Shown: positions 19,144 through 30,341, numbered from the stretch's first letter. The stretch is DNA of 64,000 nt from Gammaproteobacteria bacterium (GCA_010027845.1 RGUL01000001.1:100695-164694), one strand, 5' to 3'. Made by a program: numbers and translations. The notes: a model not told the origin generated them from the sequence alone.

Positions 19144-19997
19144 CACCGCCCGATGCGATCTACGGGCTCGTGCTCGCGGGCGGCCGCAGCACGCGCATGC
19201 ATCGCGATAAAGCCGCGCTCGCCTATCACGGCCGTAGCCAACTCGCCGAAACGTTCGCGCGCCTCAGTGTCGTGACGCAGCACGCATTCGTGTCGGTGCG
19301 CGCCGACCAAACCGCCGATCCCTTGCGCAGCGCCTTTCCGCAAATCGTCGATCGGACCCTGGTCGATGGCACCGCGGTCGAGGGCCCGCTCGCCGGCATT
19401 CTCGCCGCGCAGGCCATGCACCCCGAAGTCGCGTGGCTAGTGGTTGCTTGCGACCTGCCGTTCCTCGACGAGGCGGTGTTGCGCGAGCTCGTTGCGCAGC
19501 GCGATCCCCGATCGTTCGCGACGGCGTTTCGTTCGGCGCACGATGGCTTGCCCGAGCCCTTGTGCGCCATCTGGGAACCGCGCAGCGCTGCACCACTCGC
19601 CGCCTACGCCGCCGCGCATCGCAACTGTCCGCGCAAGTTCTTGATCGAGTCGGGCGCGACGCTGCTCGATCTGCCGAATGCGCGCGCACTCGACAACGTC
19701 AACTCGGCCGCCGATTATTGGCAGACTATGTCGACGCTCGACCCAAACTCGCTCAACTGCACTGTGCACGTGCAATATTTTGCGCTGCTGCGCGAACAAG
19801 CTGGCACCACGCGCGAAACGCTCACCACGCCCGCGCGTAACCCGCGCGAACTCTACGATGCGCTGCGACTACGCCATCCGTTCACGCTCGACGCCGAACT
19901 GCTACGCGTTGCAGTCAACGGCGAGTTCGGTGATTGGCAACAACCGCTCGCTGAGGGCGACACGGTGGTGTTCATTCCGCCCGTCGCGGGCGGCTGA
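19140..19997 (+). CDS. MobA-MoaD fusion protein
   Basis: N-terminus [32 protein letters not shown] (MobA); C-terminus [23 protein letters not shown]...[29 protein letters not shown] (MoaD, terminal GG). Confidence 0.9.
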   Translation: MTPPDAIYGLVLAGGRSTRMHRDKAALAYHGRSQLAETFARLSVVTQHAFVSVRADQTADPLRSAFPQIVDRTLVDGTAVEGPLAGILAAQAMHPEVAWLVVACDLPFLDEAVLRELVAQRDPRSFATAFRSAHDGLPEPLCAIWEPRSAAPLAAYAAAHRNCPRKFLIESGATLLDLPNARALDNVNSAADYWQTMSTLDPNSLNCTVHVQYFALLREQAGTTRETLTTPARNPRELYDALRLRHPFTLDAELLRVAVNGEFGDWQQPLAEGDTVVFIPPVAGG

Positions 19998-20008
19998 GCG
20001 CAGTCGCG

Positions 20009-21568
20009 ATGTCACGTTTCTCCTTCAGCCACGTCGCGCTCGAAGTGCCGACGCTGCAAGCCTCGCTCGAAAATCGCAGTTGCGGCGGCTATGCGGCATT
20101 CGAAGGCTGGGTGCGCGATCACAACGAGGGGCAACGCGTCACGCATCTCGAATACGAAGCGTTCGAAGAGTTGGCGGTGCGCGAGGGCGAACGCATCATC
20201 GCCGAGGCCTGCGCGCGCTTCGGTGTGACCAATGCACGCTGCGTGCATCGCGTCGGCGATTTAGCACTCGGTGCGATCGCCGTGTGGGTGGGCGTGAGCG
20301 CTCCACACCGCGATGAAGCATTTCGGGCCTGTCGCTACATCATCGACGAAGTGAAGCACCGCGTCCCGATTTGGAAGAAAGAACATTACGTCGGCGGCGA
20401 TTCGGGCTGGGTGAACTGCGAGCGTTGTGCCACCGCGCCGCTCGCCGCGCATGCGCAACACGATCATGACCACGACCATGATCATCACCACGCGCGCGCG
20501 ACGGTCGCGCGCAGCGATTACTCGCGACAAATCGCGCTGCGTGAAGTGGGCGACGACGGCCAACGTCGACTACGGGCGGCGCGCATCGGCGTTGTCGGTG
20601 CGGGCGGTCTCGGCGTGCCGGCGTTGCAATATCTCGCCGGCGCCGGCGTGGGCCATCTGGTCGTCATCGACGGCGACTCACTCGAGCCGTCCAATCTGCA
20701 TCGGCAAACTTGGTACGCCCTGGCCGATTGCGGCCATCCGAAAGCGGAACTCGCCGCCGCCCGCATCCGTGCCCTGAACCCCGAAGTCGCCGTCACCGCG
20801 CACCACACGAAACTCGATACCCGGAACGCACTCGAACTTTTGCGCGACTGTGATGTGGTGCTCGATTGCACCGACAATTTCACCACCAAGTTCGCACTCA
20901 ACGACGTTGCGCACGCGCTCGCCAAACCCGTGGTGTTCGCGAGCGTGCATCAATACGAAGGTCAGCTGCAGGTGGTCGACCCGACTCGTAACGGCGCGTG
21001 TCTGCGCTGCATCTGGCCGCAGGCCACGCGTGACGGCGTGGTCGGTAACTGCGCCGAAGCCGGTGTGCTCGGCCCGGTGCCAGGCTTGCTCGGCACGCTA
21101 CAAGCGCTCGAGACGCTCAAAATTCTGCTCAACTTGCCGGGCCGGCTCGGCGACGAACTTTTGGTGGTGGACGCGCTCGGCGTCGAGGTCACGCGCGTGC
21201 GCGCCCGGCGCGCCGCCGAATGTACCCCCGGTGCCTGCGTGCGCAGCGCGACGGCGAACGACGCTGCGACCGCGCCGACCGCCGCAATCGACTGTAGTTT
21301 CCAACGACTCGAACCCGCGGTCGCTGCCGGCTATGTGGTGATCGACATTCGTGATGCCGACGAGGTCGCGCGCCAACCGTTGCCGCATCCGGCGGTGCGT
21401 CACGTACCGATGAACGAACTTTTGAGTGGTCGCAACCTGCCGAACGATGCGCGCTATCTACTCGTCTGCGCGCGTGGCGTACGCAGTCGTGGCGCCGCCG
21501 AAACGCTGCGCGATCGTGGTATCGCCGAAGTTTATTCGCTGCGTGGCGGGGCTCAGGCCCTGGTCTGA
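20009..21568 (+). CDS. MoaE-MoeB(ThiF)-rhodanese fusion protein with His/Asp-rich linker
   Basis: Moa[38 protein letters not shown]; linker [15 protein letters not shown]; Moe[41 protein letters not shown]; rhodanese: [31 protein letters not shown]...[21 protein letters not shown]. Confidence 0.92.
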   Translation: MSRFSFSHVALEVPTLQASLENRSCGGYAAFEGWVRDHNEGQRVTHLEYEAFEELAVREGERIIAEACARFGVTNARCVHRVGDLALGAIAVWVGVSAPHRDEAFRACRYIIDEVKHRVPIWKKEHYVGGDSGWVNCERCATAPLAAHAQHDHDHDHDHHHARATVARSDYSRQIALREVGDDGQRRLRAARIGVVGAGGLGVPALQYLAGAGVGHLVVIDGDSLEPSNLHRQTWYALADCGHPKAELAAARIRALNPEVAVTAHHTKLDTRNALELLRDCDVVLDCTDNFTTKFALNDVAHALAKPVVFASVHQYEGQLQVVDPTRNGACLRCIWPQATRDGVVGNCAEAGVLGPVPGLLGTLQALETLKILLNLPGRLGDELLVVDALGVEVTRVRARRAAECTPGACVRSATANDAATAPTAAIDCSFQRLEPAVAAGYVVIDIRDADEVARQPLPHPAVRHVPMNELLSGRNLPNDARYLLVCARGVRSRGAAETLRDRGIAEVYSLRGGAQALV

Positions 21569-22839
21569 CCCGCGCCGCGCACCACGTACTTGTAACTCGT
21601 CAGTTGTTCGACACCGACCGGGCCGCGCGCGTGGAAGCGATCGGTCGAGATGCCGATCTCCGCACCCATCCCGAACTCGCCACCGTCGGCGAATTGCGTC
21701 GACGCGTTGTGCAGCACGATGGCGCTGTCGACCTCGGTCAAAAACTTTTGCGCAATCGCCGCATCTTGCGTCACGATCGCTTCCGTATGCGCCGAGCCGT
21801 AGCGCGCGATGTGTGCGATCGCCGCATCGACGCCATCGACCACCTTGACCGCGATGATCGCGTCCAAATATTCGGTGTACCAATCTTCTTCGCTCGCCTG
21901 CCGCACGTGCGCATCGACCCGCTGCACCTCGGCATCGCCACGCACTTCGCAACCCCGCTCGAGCAGCGCTCGGACGAGCGGCGCGAGATGCGTCGCCGCC
22001 GCCGCGCGATCGACGAGCAGAGTTTCGGCAGCACCGCAAATGCCGGTGCGGCGTAACTTCGCGTCCAGCACGATGCGCGTTGCCATATCGAGATCGGCAG
22101 CCCGATCGACGTACACGTGGCAGTTACCCTCGAGGTGACCGATCACCGGCACCCGCGCCTCGTCTTGCACGCGCTGAACCAAATTTTTGCCGCCGCGCGG
22201 CACCAGCACGTCGAGGTACTCACCCATGCGCGCGAGCATGTGACCGACGGCCGCGCGATCGGTGGTCGGCACCAACTGGATCGCCGCCTCCGGCAAGCCC
22301 GCCGCGCGCAAGCCTTGCAAAAGACAAGCATGGATCGCGCTGCTCGAATGCAGACTCTCGGACCCGCCGCGCAGGATCACCGGATTACCCGACTTCAAGC
22401 ACAACGCACCGGCATCGGCCGTCACGTTGGGCCGACTTTCGTAGATGATGCCAACGACGCCCAGCGGCACACGCACCCGCGCGATCGTCAAACCGTTCGG
22501 CCGCTGCCACTCGGCGATCACCGTACCGATCGGATCGGGCAACGCCGCGATCTCTTCGAGACCGCGCGCCATCGCCTCGATGCGCGCCGGATCGAGCTTG
22601 AGACGATCGAGCATCGCGGCCGATAAATTTTTGGCACGCCCGAGTTCGAGATCGCGTGCGTTTGCCTCGAGCAACTGCGGGATCGAGACACGCAGCGCCG
22701 CGGCCGCGGTGTGTAGCGCAAAATCTTTGGATGCGCGCGTCGCCCGCGCGAGCGGTTGCCGTGCCGCCACGGCCGCCGCACCGATTGCGTTCATGATGTC
22801 GGCAACGTCGCCGCCCGTCTGCGCTGTCTGTGCCGTCAT
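21553..22839 (-). CDS. proA: Glutamate-5-semialdehyde dehydrogenase (gamma-glutamyl phosphate reductase)
   Basis: [72 protein letters not shown]. Confidence 0.95.
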   Translation of the reverse strand: MTAQTAQTGGDVADIMNAIGAAAVAARQPLARATRASKDFALHTAAAALRVSIPQLLEANARDLELGRAKNLSAAMLDRLKLDPARIEAMARGLEEIAALPDPIGTVIAEWQRPNGLTIARVRVPLGVVGIIYESRPNVTADAGALCLKSGNPVILRGGSESLHSSSAIHACLLQGLRAAGLPEAAIQLVPTTDRAAVGHMLARMGEYLDVLVPRGGKNLVQRVQDEARVPVIGHLEGNCHVYVDRAADLDMATRIVLDAKLRRTGICGAAETLLVDRAAAATHLAPLVRALLERGCEVRGDAEVQRVDAHVRQASEEDWYTEYLDAIIAVKVVDGVDAAIAHIARYGSAHTEAIVTQDAAIAQKFLTEVDSAIVLHNASTQFADGGEFGMGAEIGISTDRFHARGPVGVEQLTSYKYVVRGAGQTRA

Positions 22840-23978
22840 TGCATCACCAAATCGTCGCGATGGATGAGTTCGTCGCGACCACGGATGCCGATCAACGATT
22901 CGATTTCGGCGCTCTGGCGACCGATGATGCGCGCGGCATCGACGTCACCATAGGCAACGATCCCACGCGCGACTTCGCGACCCGCCGCATCGACCACGCT
23001 CACCGTGTCGCCACGTTCGAACCGGCCGGCGACGCGGCGCACGCCTGCCGGCAGCAAACTTTTACCGCCGCGCAGCGCGCGTAACGCACCATCGTCGATC
23101 ACCAGCGAGCCCGCCGGTCGCAAAGTGCCGGCGATCCATTGCTTACGCGCCGCCACCGGCGATGCGGCGGGACGGAACCACGTGCAACGCGCACCCTGCT
23201 CGATGCGACGCACGGGATGCCGCGGCGCCCCCGGCGCGATACAAAAGTGGCAACCGGCGGCGACGGCGATGCGCGCCGCGATGATCTTGGTCGTCATACC
23301 CCCACGACCGACGTCCGAGCTCGACCCACCGGCCATCGCCTCGATTTCCGACGTGATTTCGCGCACCACGGGGATGAACTGCGCACTCGGATCTCTGTTC
23401 GGGTCGGCGGTGTACAGCCCGTCGATGTCGGACAGCAGCAACACGCAATCCGCACTCACCATCTGCGCCACGCGCGCGGCCAGTCGATCGTTGTCGCCGT
23501 AACGAATCTCGGCGGTCGCTACCGTGTCGTTTTCGTTGATGACCGGTATGGCGCCGTGCGCGAGCAACGTGTTCAGGGTCGCACGCGCGTTCAAATATCG
23601 ACGCCGGTCTTCGCTGTCGTCGAGCGTGAGGAGCACTTGCGCGACCGGGATGTCGTGCGCTTCCAGCAGTTCTTTATACGCGTGCGCGAGTCGGATTTGC
23701 CCGACGGCTGCCGCCGCCTGACTTTCTTCGAGCCGCAACGCACCTTTGGGTAGGCCGAGATGTCGACGGCCGAGCGCGATCGCGCCCGAAGAAACCAGCA
23801 CCACCTCGCGGCCCTGCCGACGCAGTCGAACGACGTCCTCGACGAGTGTCTCGAGCCAAGCGCGATTCAGGCGTCCACTCGCCGCGTCGACGAGCAACGC
23901 AGAGCCAACCTTCACCACCACGCGATGCGCGCGGGCGAGCGGGTTCGAAGCGGCATTGTTGGCGGACTTGGTGGGCAT
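22836..23978 (-). CDS. proB: Glutamate 5-kinase
   Basis: [74 protein letters not shown]-terminal PUA region. Confidence 0.95.
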   Translation of the reverse strand: MPTKSANNAASNPLARAHRVVVKVGSALLVDAASGRLNRAWLETLVEDVVRLRRQGREVVLVSSGAIALGRRHLGLPKGALRLEESQAAAAVGQIRLAHAYKELLEAHDIPVAQVLLTLDDSEDRRRYLNARATLNTLLAHGAIPVINENDTVATAEIRYGDNDRLAARVAQMVSADCVLLLSDIDGLYTADPNRDPSAQFIPVVREITSEIEAMAGGSSSDVGRGGMTTKIIAARIAVAAGCHFCIAPGAPRHPVRRIEQGARCTWFRPAASPVAARKQWIAGTLRPAGSLVIDDGALRALRGGKSLLPAGVRRVAGRFERGDTVSVVDAAGREVARGIVAYGDVDAARIIGRQSAEIESLIGIRGRDELIHRDDLVMQ

Positions 23979-24087
23979 GGGGGACGCAGCGCGAGCAGCC
24001 GTCACTATATCATCGCGGTTTGCGCACGCTCGCCGCAGGCCGGTAAAATCGCGCCGCTTTTCAGTTTCCCTTCGAGGGGTGTCGATT

Positions 24088-24417
24088 GTGAGTAGAGACA
24101 AGGAACCAGTCCCGGGACAGTGGTACGAGAACGTCGAGGAGGAAGAAACCTTCCGCGTGCTCTCGCTCGACGAGGACCATGAGTTGGTCGAGATCGAATA
24201 CCTCGACGGCGAGATCGAAGAAATCGACATCGACGAGTGGCACGAGATGGACCTCGAACTCACCGAAGAGCCAGAGGGCTGGTCAGAAGACGAGGACGAC
24301 GACGAGGAAGAAGACGAAGAGGAAGAAGACCTCGACGACGACGAAGATGACGAGGACGACGACTGGGACGAGGACGAGGACGAAGACGACGACTGGGACG
24401 ACGACGACGATCGTTGA
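24088..24417 (+). CDS. Small conserved protein with extremely acidic Asp/Glu C-terminal tail
   Basis: [81 protein letters not shown]...DDDDDR; GTG start at 24088. Confidence 0.75.
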   Translation: MSRDKEPVPGQWYENVEEEETFRVLSLDEDHELVEIEYLDGEIEEIDIDEWHEMDLELTEEPEGWSEDEDDDEEEDEEEEDLDDDEDDEDDDWDEDEDEDDDWDDDDDR

Positions 24418-24523
24418 GTCGCGGGGCGCCCGTCCCGACCGCGTTGTGGGCTACCCCCAGCCTACGATGCGACCCTCCGCGGCCCCGTGGTAGTTTTCCT
24501 CCGCAATCTTCAGGAGGTCGCGG

Positions 24524-27471
24524 ATGAAATTCTCGGTTCTGCTTTGGGGTATCCCGCAGGCGATGCGCCTGATGGCGACACTCTATCCGGAATACGCGGC
24601 CCGTCTGCGCGAGCGCAACCTTGTCGCGCAGTTCCGCCTGCAAGACGAACCCAAAGGCCGCTGGATCGAATTGCGCGACGGCAAAATCCGCTCCCGCGCG
24701 GGCTTGCATCCGAAGCCCGATCTCACCGTGCGCTTCAAAAATCGCGAAATCGCCGAGAGCTTCCTGACGCCGCCGTTCGACATGCTCGAGCGCATCGACG
24801 CAGCCAAAAATTTCAAGATCGGCATCGACGGCCCGGACGAGCTCGCGGTGTGGTTCATGGCGACGGTCGCGCGGCTCGAGACCATCACCTGGACGTCCGG
24901 CACCGACATGGGCGACGGGGTCACGCGCTACACCAACGGAACTAACTCCGGCCCGATCTTCGTCTACGTCAAAGACGGCAAGATCATCCGCACGACACCC
25001 ATCGACTTCACCGACGACGATGCACCGTCTTGGTCGATCGAGGCGCGCGGCAAAACTTTCAAGCCCTCGCGCCGCACCACCGTCGCATCGCACGGCATGT
25101 GCCAAAAGTCGATGGTGTACTCGAAGAACCGCATTCTCCAGCCGATGAAACGCGTCGACTTCGACCCCGATGGCGAGCGCAACATCCAAAATCGCGGGAA
25201 GTCCAAATTCGTGCCCATCAGTTGGGACGAAGCCACCGACATCGTCAGCAAAGAAATCAAGCGCGCCAAAGCCGTCGGCCCGGGTGCAATCGCGGTCGCC
25301 AACGGCTCGCACCACCAATGGGGCAACCTCGGGCACTACTTGAGCGCCTTCAATCGTTTTTGGAACCTGATCGGCGTCACCAAACTCGTGCACAACCCGG
25401 ACAGCTGGGAAGGCTGGTACTGGGGCGCAATGCACCACTGGGGCAACAGCCTGCGACTCGGCTGCCCGGAGTTTTACGGCACCGTCGAAGACTGTCTCAA
25501 AGAAGCCGAATTGATGGTGTTCTGGTCCAGCGACCCCGACGCGACCTACGGCTTCGACGGCACCGAGCGCCGCGAGTGGGCGAAGCAACTCGGCATCGAG
25601 ATGGTGCACATCGACCCGTACCTCAACCACACCGCCGCACACCTCGGCGGTAAGTGGATTTCGCCGAAGCCCGGCACCGACCCAGCGCTCGCCCAAGCGA
25701 TCTGCCACGTCTGGATCACCGAAAATCTCTACGACAAAAAATTCGTCACCGAGCGTGCGACCGGCTTCGAGGAATGGAAGGCCTACATCCTCGGTGAGAG
25801 CGACGGCGTCGCGAAAACACCAGAGTGGCAGGAGACAGAAACCGGCGTCCCGGCACGCGACGTGCGTGCGCTCGCGCGCAAGTGGGGCACTAAAAAAACC
25901 TATCTCGGTGCCGGTGGCTGGGGTGTGGGTTTAGGCGGCGCGAACCGCGGCCCGATGGGCGTGCAGTGGGCGCGCATGATGACGATCTTGGGCGCGATGC
26001 AAGGCTTCGGTCGCCCCGGTTCGAACTTCGGCAACCTGCAATTCGGCGCGCCGCTCGACTTCAACTTCTACTTCCCCGGCTACGCCGAAGGCAGCATGTC
26101 GGGTGATTTGCAATTCAGCGCGAACTCGGCGAACAACTATCAGCGCATGCCGCACATCGTCACCATGAGCTCGGTGCGGCAATCGATTCCGCGCATCTGG
26201 TTCCCCGAAGCGATCATGCAAGGCAAAGCGATGGGCTACCTCACCGACGTATCGTCGGTGACCGGTCAGTTTTTCCCCTTCGGCTACCCATCGCCCGGTC
26301 ACGTGCGCGTCGAGATGCTCTACAAATACGGCAGCGCCTCGTCGACTCGAACCGCTGGGTGCGCATGTACCAGCACGAAAATTTGAAGTTCGTCGTCAAC
26401 CAATCGGTGTGGTGGGAAGGCGAAACGCCGTACGCCGACGTCATCCTGCCGGCTTGCACGGTGTTCGAACGTTGGGACATCAGCGAGTGGTACAACGTCG
26501 GTGCGGGCTACGTGCACCACATGTACTCAATGAACAACCACCGCGTCATCTCGATGCAACACAAAGCGATCGAGCCGCTCGGCGAATCGAAATCCGACTA
26601 CGACATCTTCCTCGCCATCGCGACGAAACTCGATCTCGGCGCCGTGTATTCGGAAGGCGGCAACACCGAACTCGACTGGTGTAAGCGCGTGTTCGATTCG
26701 TCGGATCTCTCCAAACGCATCACCTGGCGTGAATTTTTGAAGAAGGGCTATTACGTCGTGCCCGCCGACCCCGAACCGGCGCGGGCGCCGGCCGCGAACC
26801 GCTGGTTCTACGAAGGCCGCAAGAAAGACACGCCCGAGCCGTATCCGCTGCCTTCCGATTACGTGAACGGCTACGGCAACGGCCTACAAACCCCCTCCGG
26901 CAAATTCGAATTCATCGCGCAAACTTTGAAGCGCATCGACGATCCCGATCGCCCGCCGCTGAATAAGTACATGCCGCTCTACGAGAACAAGCAGGCCGAG
27001 CCGGAGCTCGCGAATTTCCCGCTGCAATTGCTCTCGCCGCACTCGCGCTATCCGTTCCACGTCATGGGCGACGACGAAGGCAGCAGCTTGCTCGACATCC
27101 GCGAGCACCGCATTTACAAAGATGGCCATTACTACCTCGTCGCACGCATCAGCCGCGAGGATGCCGCCGCGCGCGGCATCCACGACGACGATCTGATCCG
27201 ACTCTGGAACCATCGCGGCTCCGTGGTTTGCGCGGCCCAAGTGACCGACCGCTTGCGGCCGGGCGTGATCAGCGCCCCAACCGCGTCGGCGCAATATCGC
27301 CCGATGGGTGAGCCCGGCAAGTCGACCGATCTCGGCGGTTGCGTGAACTTACTCAACCCCAGCAAGCCGATCACCAAAAAATCGCACGGTATCCGTCCGA
27401 ACACCACGCTCATCCAAGTCGAGAAGTGGACCGGCGTCGACACGTGGAAGCCGTTGGCGGAGAGCGCGTGA
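24524..27471 (+). CDS. Molybdopterin oxidoreductase large subunit (pyrogallol-phloroglucinol transhydroxylase/DMSO reductase-like) with N-terminal SCP2-like domain; apparent frameshift near 26340
   Basis: ORF 24524..26386 (MKFSVLLWGIPQAMRLMATLYPEYAARLRERN...HGMCQKSMVYSKNRILQPMKRVDFDPDGERN...FVPISWDEATDIVSKEIKRA) continues in another frame in 26359..27471 (VDSNRWVRMYQHENLKFVVNQSVWWEGETPYADVILPACTVFERWDISEW). Confidence 0.8.
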
Positions 27472-28316
27472 TGACCAAAAAATGGAATCTCGTCGTCGAC
27501 GTCGAGCGCTGCGACAACTGTCGCGCCTGTTTCCTCGCGGTCAAAGACGAGTACATCGGCAACGATTTTCCCGGTTATTCGGCACCGCAACCGGCGCAGG
27601 GCCATAACTGGTTGGAGATCCGACGCCGTGAGCGCGGCAGCTACCCCATCATCGATGCCAACTTCATGCCGGTGACCTGCAACCACTGCGACGACGCCCC
27701 GTGTATGAAAGTCGCGCGCGACGGCGCGGTGCGCAAACGCGCCGATGGCATCGTGTTGATCGATCCGGTGAAGTCCAAAGGTCAAAAACAAATCGTCGAC
27801 GCCTGCCCGTACGGCGCGATCAGCTGGAACGCCGAACGCGAGATTCCGCAAGCATGGACCTTTGACGCGCATCTACTCGACCGCGGTTGGGAGAAGACGC
27901 GCGCCGAACAGGCCTGCCCGACCAACGTATTCCGCACCCTCAAAGTCGACGATGCCGAGATGCAGCGCCTCGTGCAGGCGGAGGGCCTGCAAGTCGATCG
28001 ACCCGAACTCGGTACGAAGCCGCGGGTGTACTACAAAAATTTGCACCGGATGTCGCACTGCTTCGTCGGCGGCACCGTGGTGCACCGGGTGGGCGGCGTC
28101 GAGGAATGCGCCGCCGGCGCGACGGTCGTGCTACACAAGGACGGCCGGGAAGTCGCCCGTACCACCACCGACACCTTCGGCGAATTCAAGATCGACCACC
28201 TGCCCGCGGGCAGCGGTCGGTACGACCTTGAGATCAGCGCGGCGGCCGGACGGACGAGAACCGGCTTCGAAATCGCCGATTCCAGCCCCTATCTAGGCCT
28301 CTTGACCCTCGCTTGA
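27471..28316 (+). CDS. Transhydroxylase-like iron-sulfur small subunit with C-terminal carboxypeptidase-regulatory-like domain
   Basis: MTKKWNLVVDVERCDNCRACFLAVKDEYIGNDFPGYS; CNHCDDAPCMKVARDGAVRKRADGIVLIDPVK; DACPYGAISWN; C-terminal GATVVLHKDGREVARTTTDTFGEFKIDHLPAG; ATG a few nt either side of the large-subunit stop. Confidence 0.85.
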   Translation: MTKKWNLVVDVERCDNCRACFLAVKDEYIGNDFPGYSAPQPAQGHNWLEIRRRERGSYPIIDANFMPVTCNHCDDAPCMKVARDGAVRKRADGIVLIDPVKSKGQKQIVDACPYGAISWNAEREIPQAWTFDAHLLDRGWEKTRAEQACPTNVFRTLKVDDAEMQRLVQAEGLQVDRPELGTKPRVYYKNLHRMSHCFVGGTVVHRVGGVEECAAGATVVLHKDGREVARTTTDTFGEFKIDHLPAGSGRYDLEISAAAGRTRTGFEIADSSPYLGLLTLA

Positions 28317-28463
28317 GGGCTCACAAGCCCTTGAATTTCGTGGGATCACCGCCACCTATGGCGGTGTGGCCCCGGGCCGGCTAAATTTGCGTCGCCGATT
28401 GAACCGACGCAAGAAAGTCGGGTCCAATCGACCAACCCCTTACATGGAGTTTCGCTCACCGTC

Positions 28464-29351
28464 ATGAAACGCATCCTGCTGTTCCTCGTCACCAACCTCG
28501 CCGTCATGCTGGTGCTCTCGCTCGTGATGCGCCTGCTCGGCATCGACGAGTACATCGCAGCCCAAGGCGGCAGCGCTTGGGGTCTGCTCGTGTTCGCGGC
28601 GGTGTTCGGCTTCGGCGGCGCGATCATCTCGCTCTTGATGTCGAAATGGAGCGCGAAGCGCATGATGGGCGTCGAGGTCATCACCTCGCCCGCCAATGCC
28701 ACGGAGCAGTGGCTCGTCGACACCGTCCGATCGCAAGCGCAGCGCGCTGGCATCGGCATGCCGGAAGTTGGCATCTTCGACTCGCCGGAGCCAAACGCCT
28801 TCGCCACCGGCGCCAACCGCAATGCTGCGCTGGTCGCGGTCAGCACCGGACTTTTGAACCGCATGACGCGCGAGCAAGTCGAGGCCGTGCTCGGCCACGA
28901 GATCGGCCACGTCGCCAACGGCGATATGGTCACGCTCACCCTGATCCAGGGTGTCGTGAACACCTTCGTGATCTTCCTCGCGCGCATCATCGGCAACTTC
29001 GTCGACAAAGCGATCTTCAAAAACGAGAAGGAAGGCGGCATCGGCTATTTCGTCACCGTGATGGTGGCGGAAATCTGCCTCGGCATTCTCGCCAGCGTCA
29101 TCGTCGCCTGGTTCTCGCGGCAGCGTGAATTCCGCGCGGATGCCGCCGGTGCGATCCTCGCGAGCCCGCGCCACATGATCGGCGCACTCGAAGCGTTGAA
29201 GCGCGCACACGAGCCGGAAGGTCTGCCGCAGCAAATGTCGGCGTTCGGCATCAACGCCGGCACGCCCTCGGGCCTGCGACGCCTGTTCATGAGCCACCCA
29301 CCGCTCGATGAGCGTATCGAGATGCTGCGCCGCACGCACGGCATCGACTGA
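28464..29351 (+). CDS. htpX: Protease HtpX
   Basis: [65 protein letters not shown]. Confidence 0.95.
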   Translation: MKRILLFLVTNLAVMLVLSLVMRLLGIDEYIAAQGGSAWGLLVFAAVFGFGGAIISLLMSKWSAKRMMGVEVITSPANATEQWLVDTVRSQAQRAGIGMPEVGIFDSPEPNAFATGANRNAALVAVSTGLLNRMTREQVEAVLGHEIGHVANGDMVTLTLIQGVVNTFVIFLARIIGNFVDKAIFKNEKEGGIGYFVTVMVAEICLGILASVIVAWFSRQREFRADAAGAILASPRHMIGALEALKRAHEPEGLPQQMSAFGINAGTPSGLRRLFMSHPPLDERIEMLRRTHGID

Positions 29352-29368
29352 CGGCACCGCTCTAGGGC

Positions 29369-30325
29369 ATGTTTCGCGCGTTCGGCACCGCTCTCGTCCG
29401 CTGGTTCGATACGGGCCCGTTGACCGTCGAGGTCGACGGGCACGAGCGAGCGGCGTTGCCCGATCGCATCGAGTGGGCGCGCATCCTGCCGTTCATTTTG
29501 ATGCACGCGACCTGCTTGTGCGTGATCTGGGTCGGCTGGAGCCCGGTAGCGGTGGCGGTCGCGATCGGCGCGTACCTCGTGCGCATGTTCGCGATCACCG
29601 GCTTCTACCACCGCTACTTCTCGCATCGCTCGTTCAAAACTTCGCGCGTCGGTCAATTCGTCTTCGGCGTGATCGGCGCGACGGCCGTGCAGCGCGGACC
29701 GGTGTGGTGGGCCGCGCATCACCGCCACCACCACGCCTACTCCGATAAACCGGAAGACGTGCACTCGCCCGCGCAGCACGGATTTTTGAAGTCGCACATG
29801 GGCTGGTTCTTGACCTCGAACGGCTTTCGACCGGATCTGCGACGCGTGCGTGATCTGTTGCAATTTCCAGAACTGCAATGGCTAGACCGCTTCGACATCT
29901 TGGTGCCGGTGGCATTCGCAGTCGGCATGTTCGGCCTCGGCGTACTGCTCGAGGACGTCGCCCCGGAACTCGGCACGACCGGCTGGCAGATGTTGATTTG
30001 GGGCTTCTTCATCTCGACCGTCGCCTGCTACCACGGTACGTACACCATCAACTCGCTGTCGCACGTGTTCGGGCGTCAGCGTTACCGCACCGGAGACACG
30101 AGTCGCAACAATTGGTTGCTCGCGATCATCACGCTCGGCGAGGGGTGGCACAATAACCACCATCACTACCCGAGTGCGACGCGACAAGGTTTCTACTGGT
30201 GGGAAGTCGACATCACCTTTTACGTGCTGAAGCTGCTCAGCTGGCTCGGCATCATCTGGGATCTGAAGCCCGTGCCCACCTCCGTGCGCGACCACTCGTC
30301 GCGCCGCATCGTCCCACTGCGCTGA
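29369..30325 (+). CDS. Acyl-CoA/fatty acid desaturase (delta-9 type)
   Basis: FYHRYFSHRSFKTSR; WWAAHHRHHHAYSDKPEDVHSP; GEGWHNNHHHYPSATRQGFYWWEVD histidine boxes. Confidence 0.92.
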   Translation: MFRAFGTALVRWFDTGPLTVEVDGHERAALPDRIEWARILPFILMHATCLCVIWVGWSPVAVAVAIGAYLVRMFAITGFYHRYFSHRSFKTSRVGQFVFGVIGATAVQRGPVWWAAHHRHHHAYSDKPEDVHSPAQHGFLKSHMGWFLTSNGFRPDLRRVRDLLQFPELQWLDRFDILVPVAFAVGMFGLGVLLEDVAPELGTTGWQMLIWGFFISTVACYHGTYTINSLSHVFGRQRYRTGDTSRNNWLLAIITLGEGWHNNHHHYPSATRQGFYWWEVDITFYVLKLLSWLGIIWDLKPVPTSVRDHSSRRIVPLR

Positions 30326-30341
30326 TCACGCGAGCGCGCCG

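Noticed and set aside
20450-20500. Short CATGAC/CACGAC repeats as a regulatory or inverted repeat element
   Set aside because: In-frame His/Asp-rich linker inside the MoaE-MoeB fusion; no evidence for a separate DNA function.
24290-24415. Possible tandem DNA repeat or CRISPR-like tract of gacgaggac units
   Set aside because: Irregular, no spacers, and entirely explained as codons of a poly-acidic protein tail.
24260-25708. Long antisense ORF (482 aa, minus strand) opposite the molybdenum enzyme
   Set aside because: Shadow ORF from GC-rich codon bias; the plus-strand product has clear family motifs while this translation is low-complexity and unrecognisable.
26330-26390. Programmed ribosomal frameshift in the molybdenum enzyme
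   Set aside because: No slippery heptamer (X XXY YYZ) or homopolymer seen at the frame change; mutation or sequencing error is simpler.
28440-29357. Minus-strand ORF (305 aa) opposite htpX
   Set aside because: Mirror of a highly conserved HtpX gene; His/Asp-rich artefact composition.
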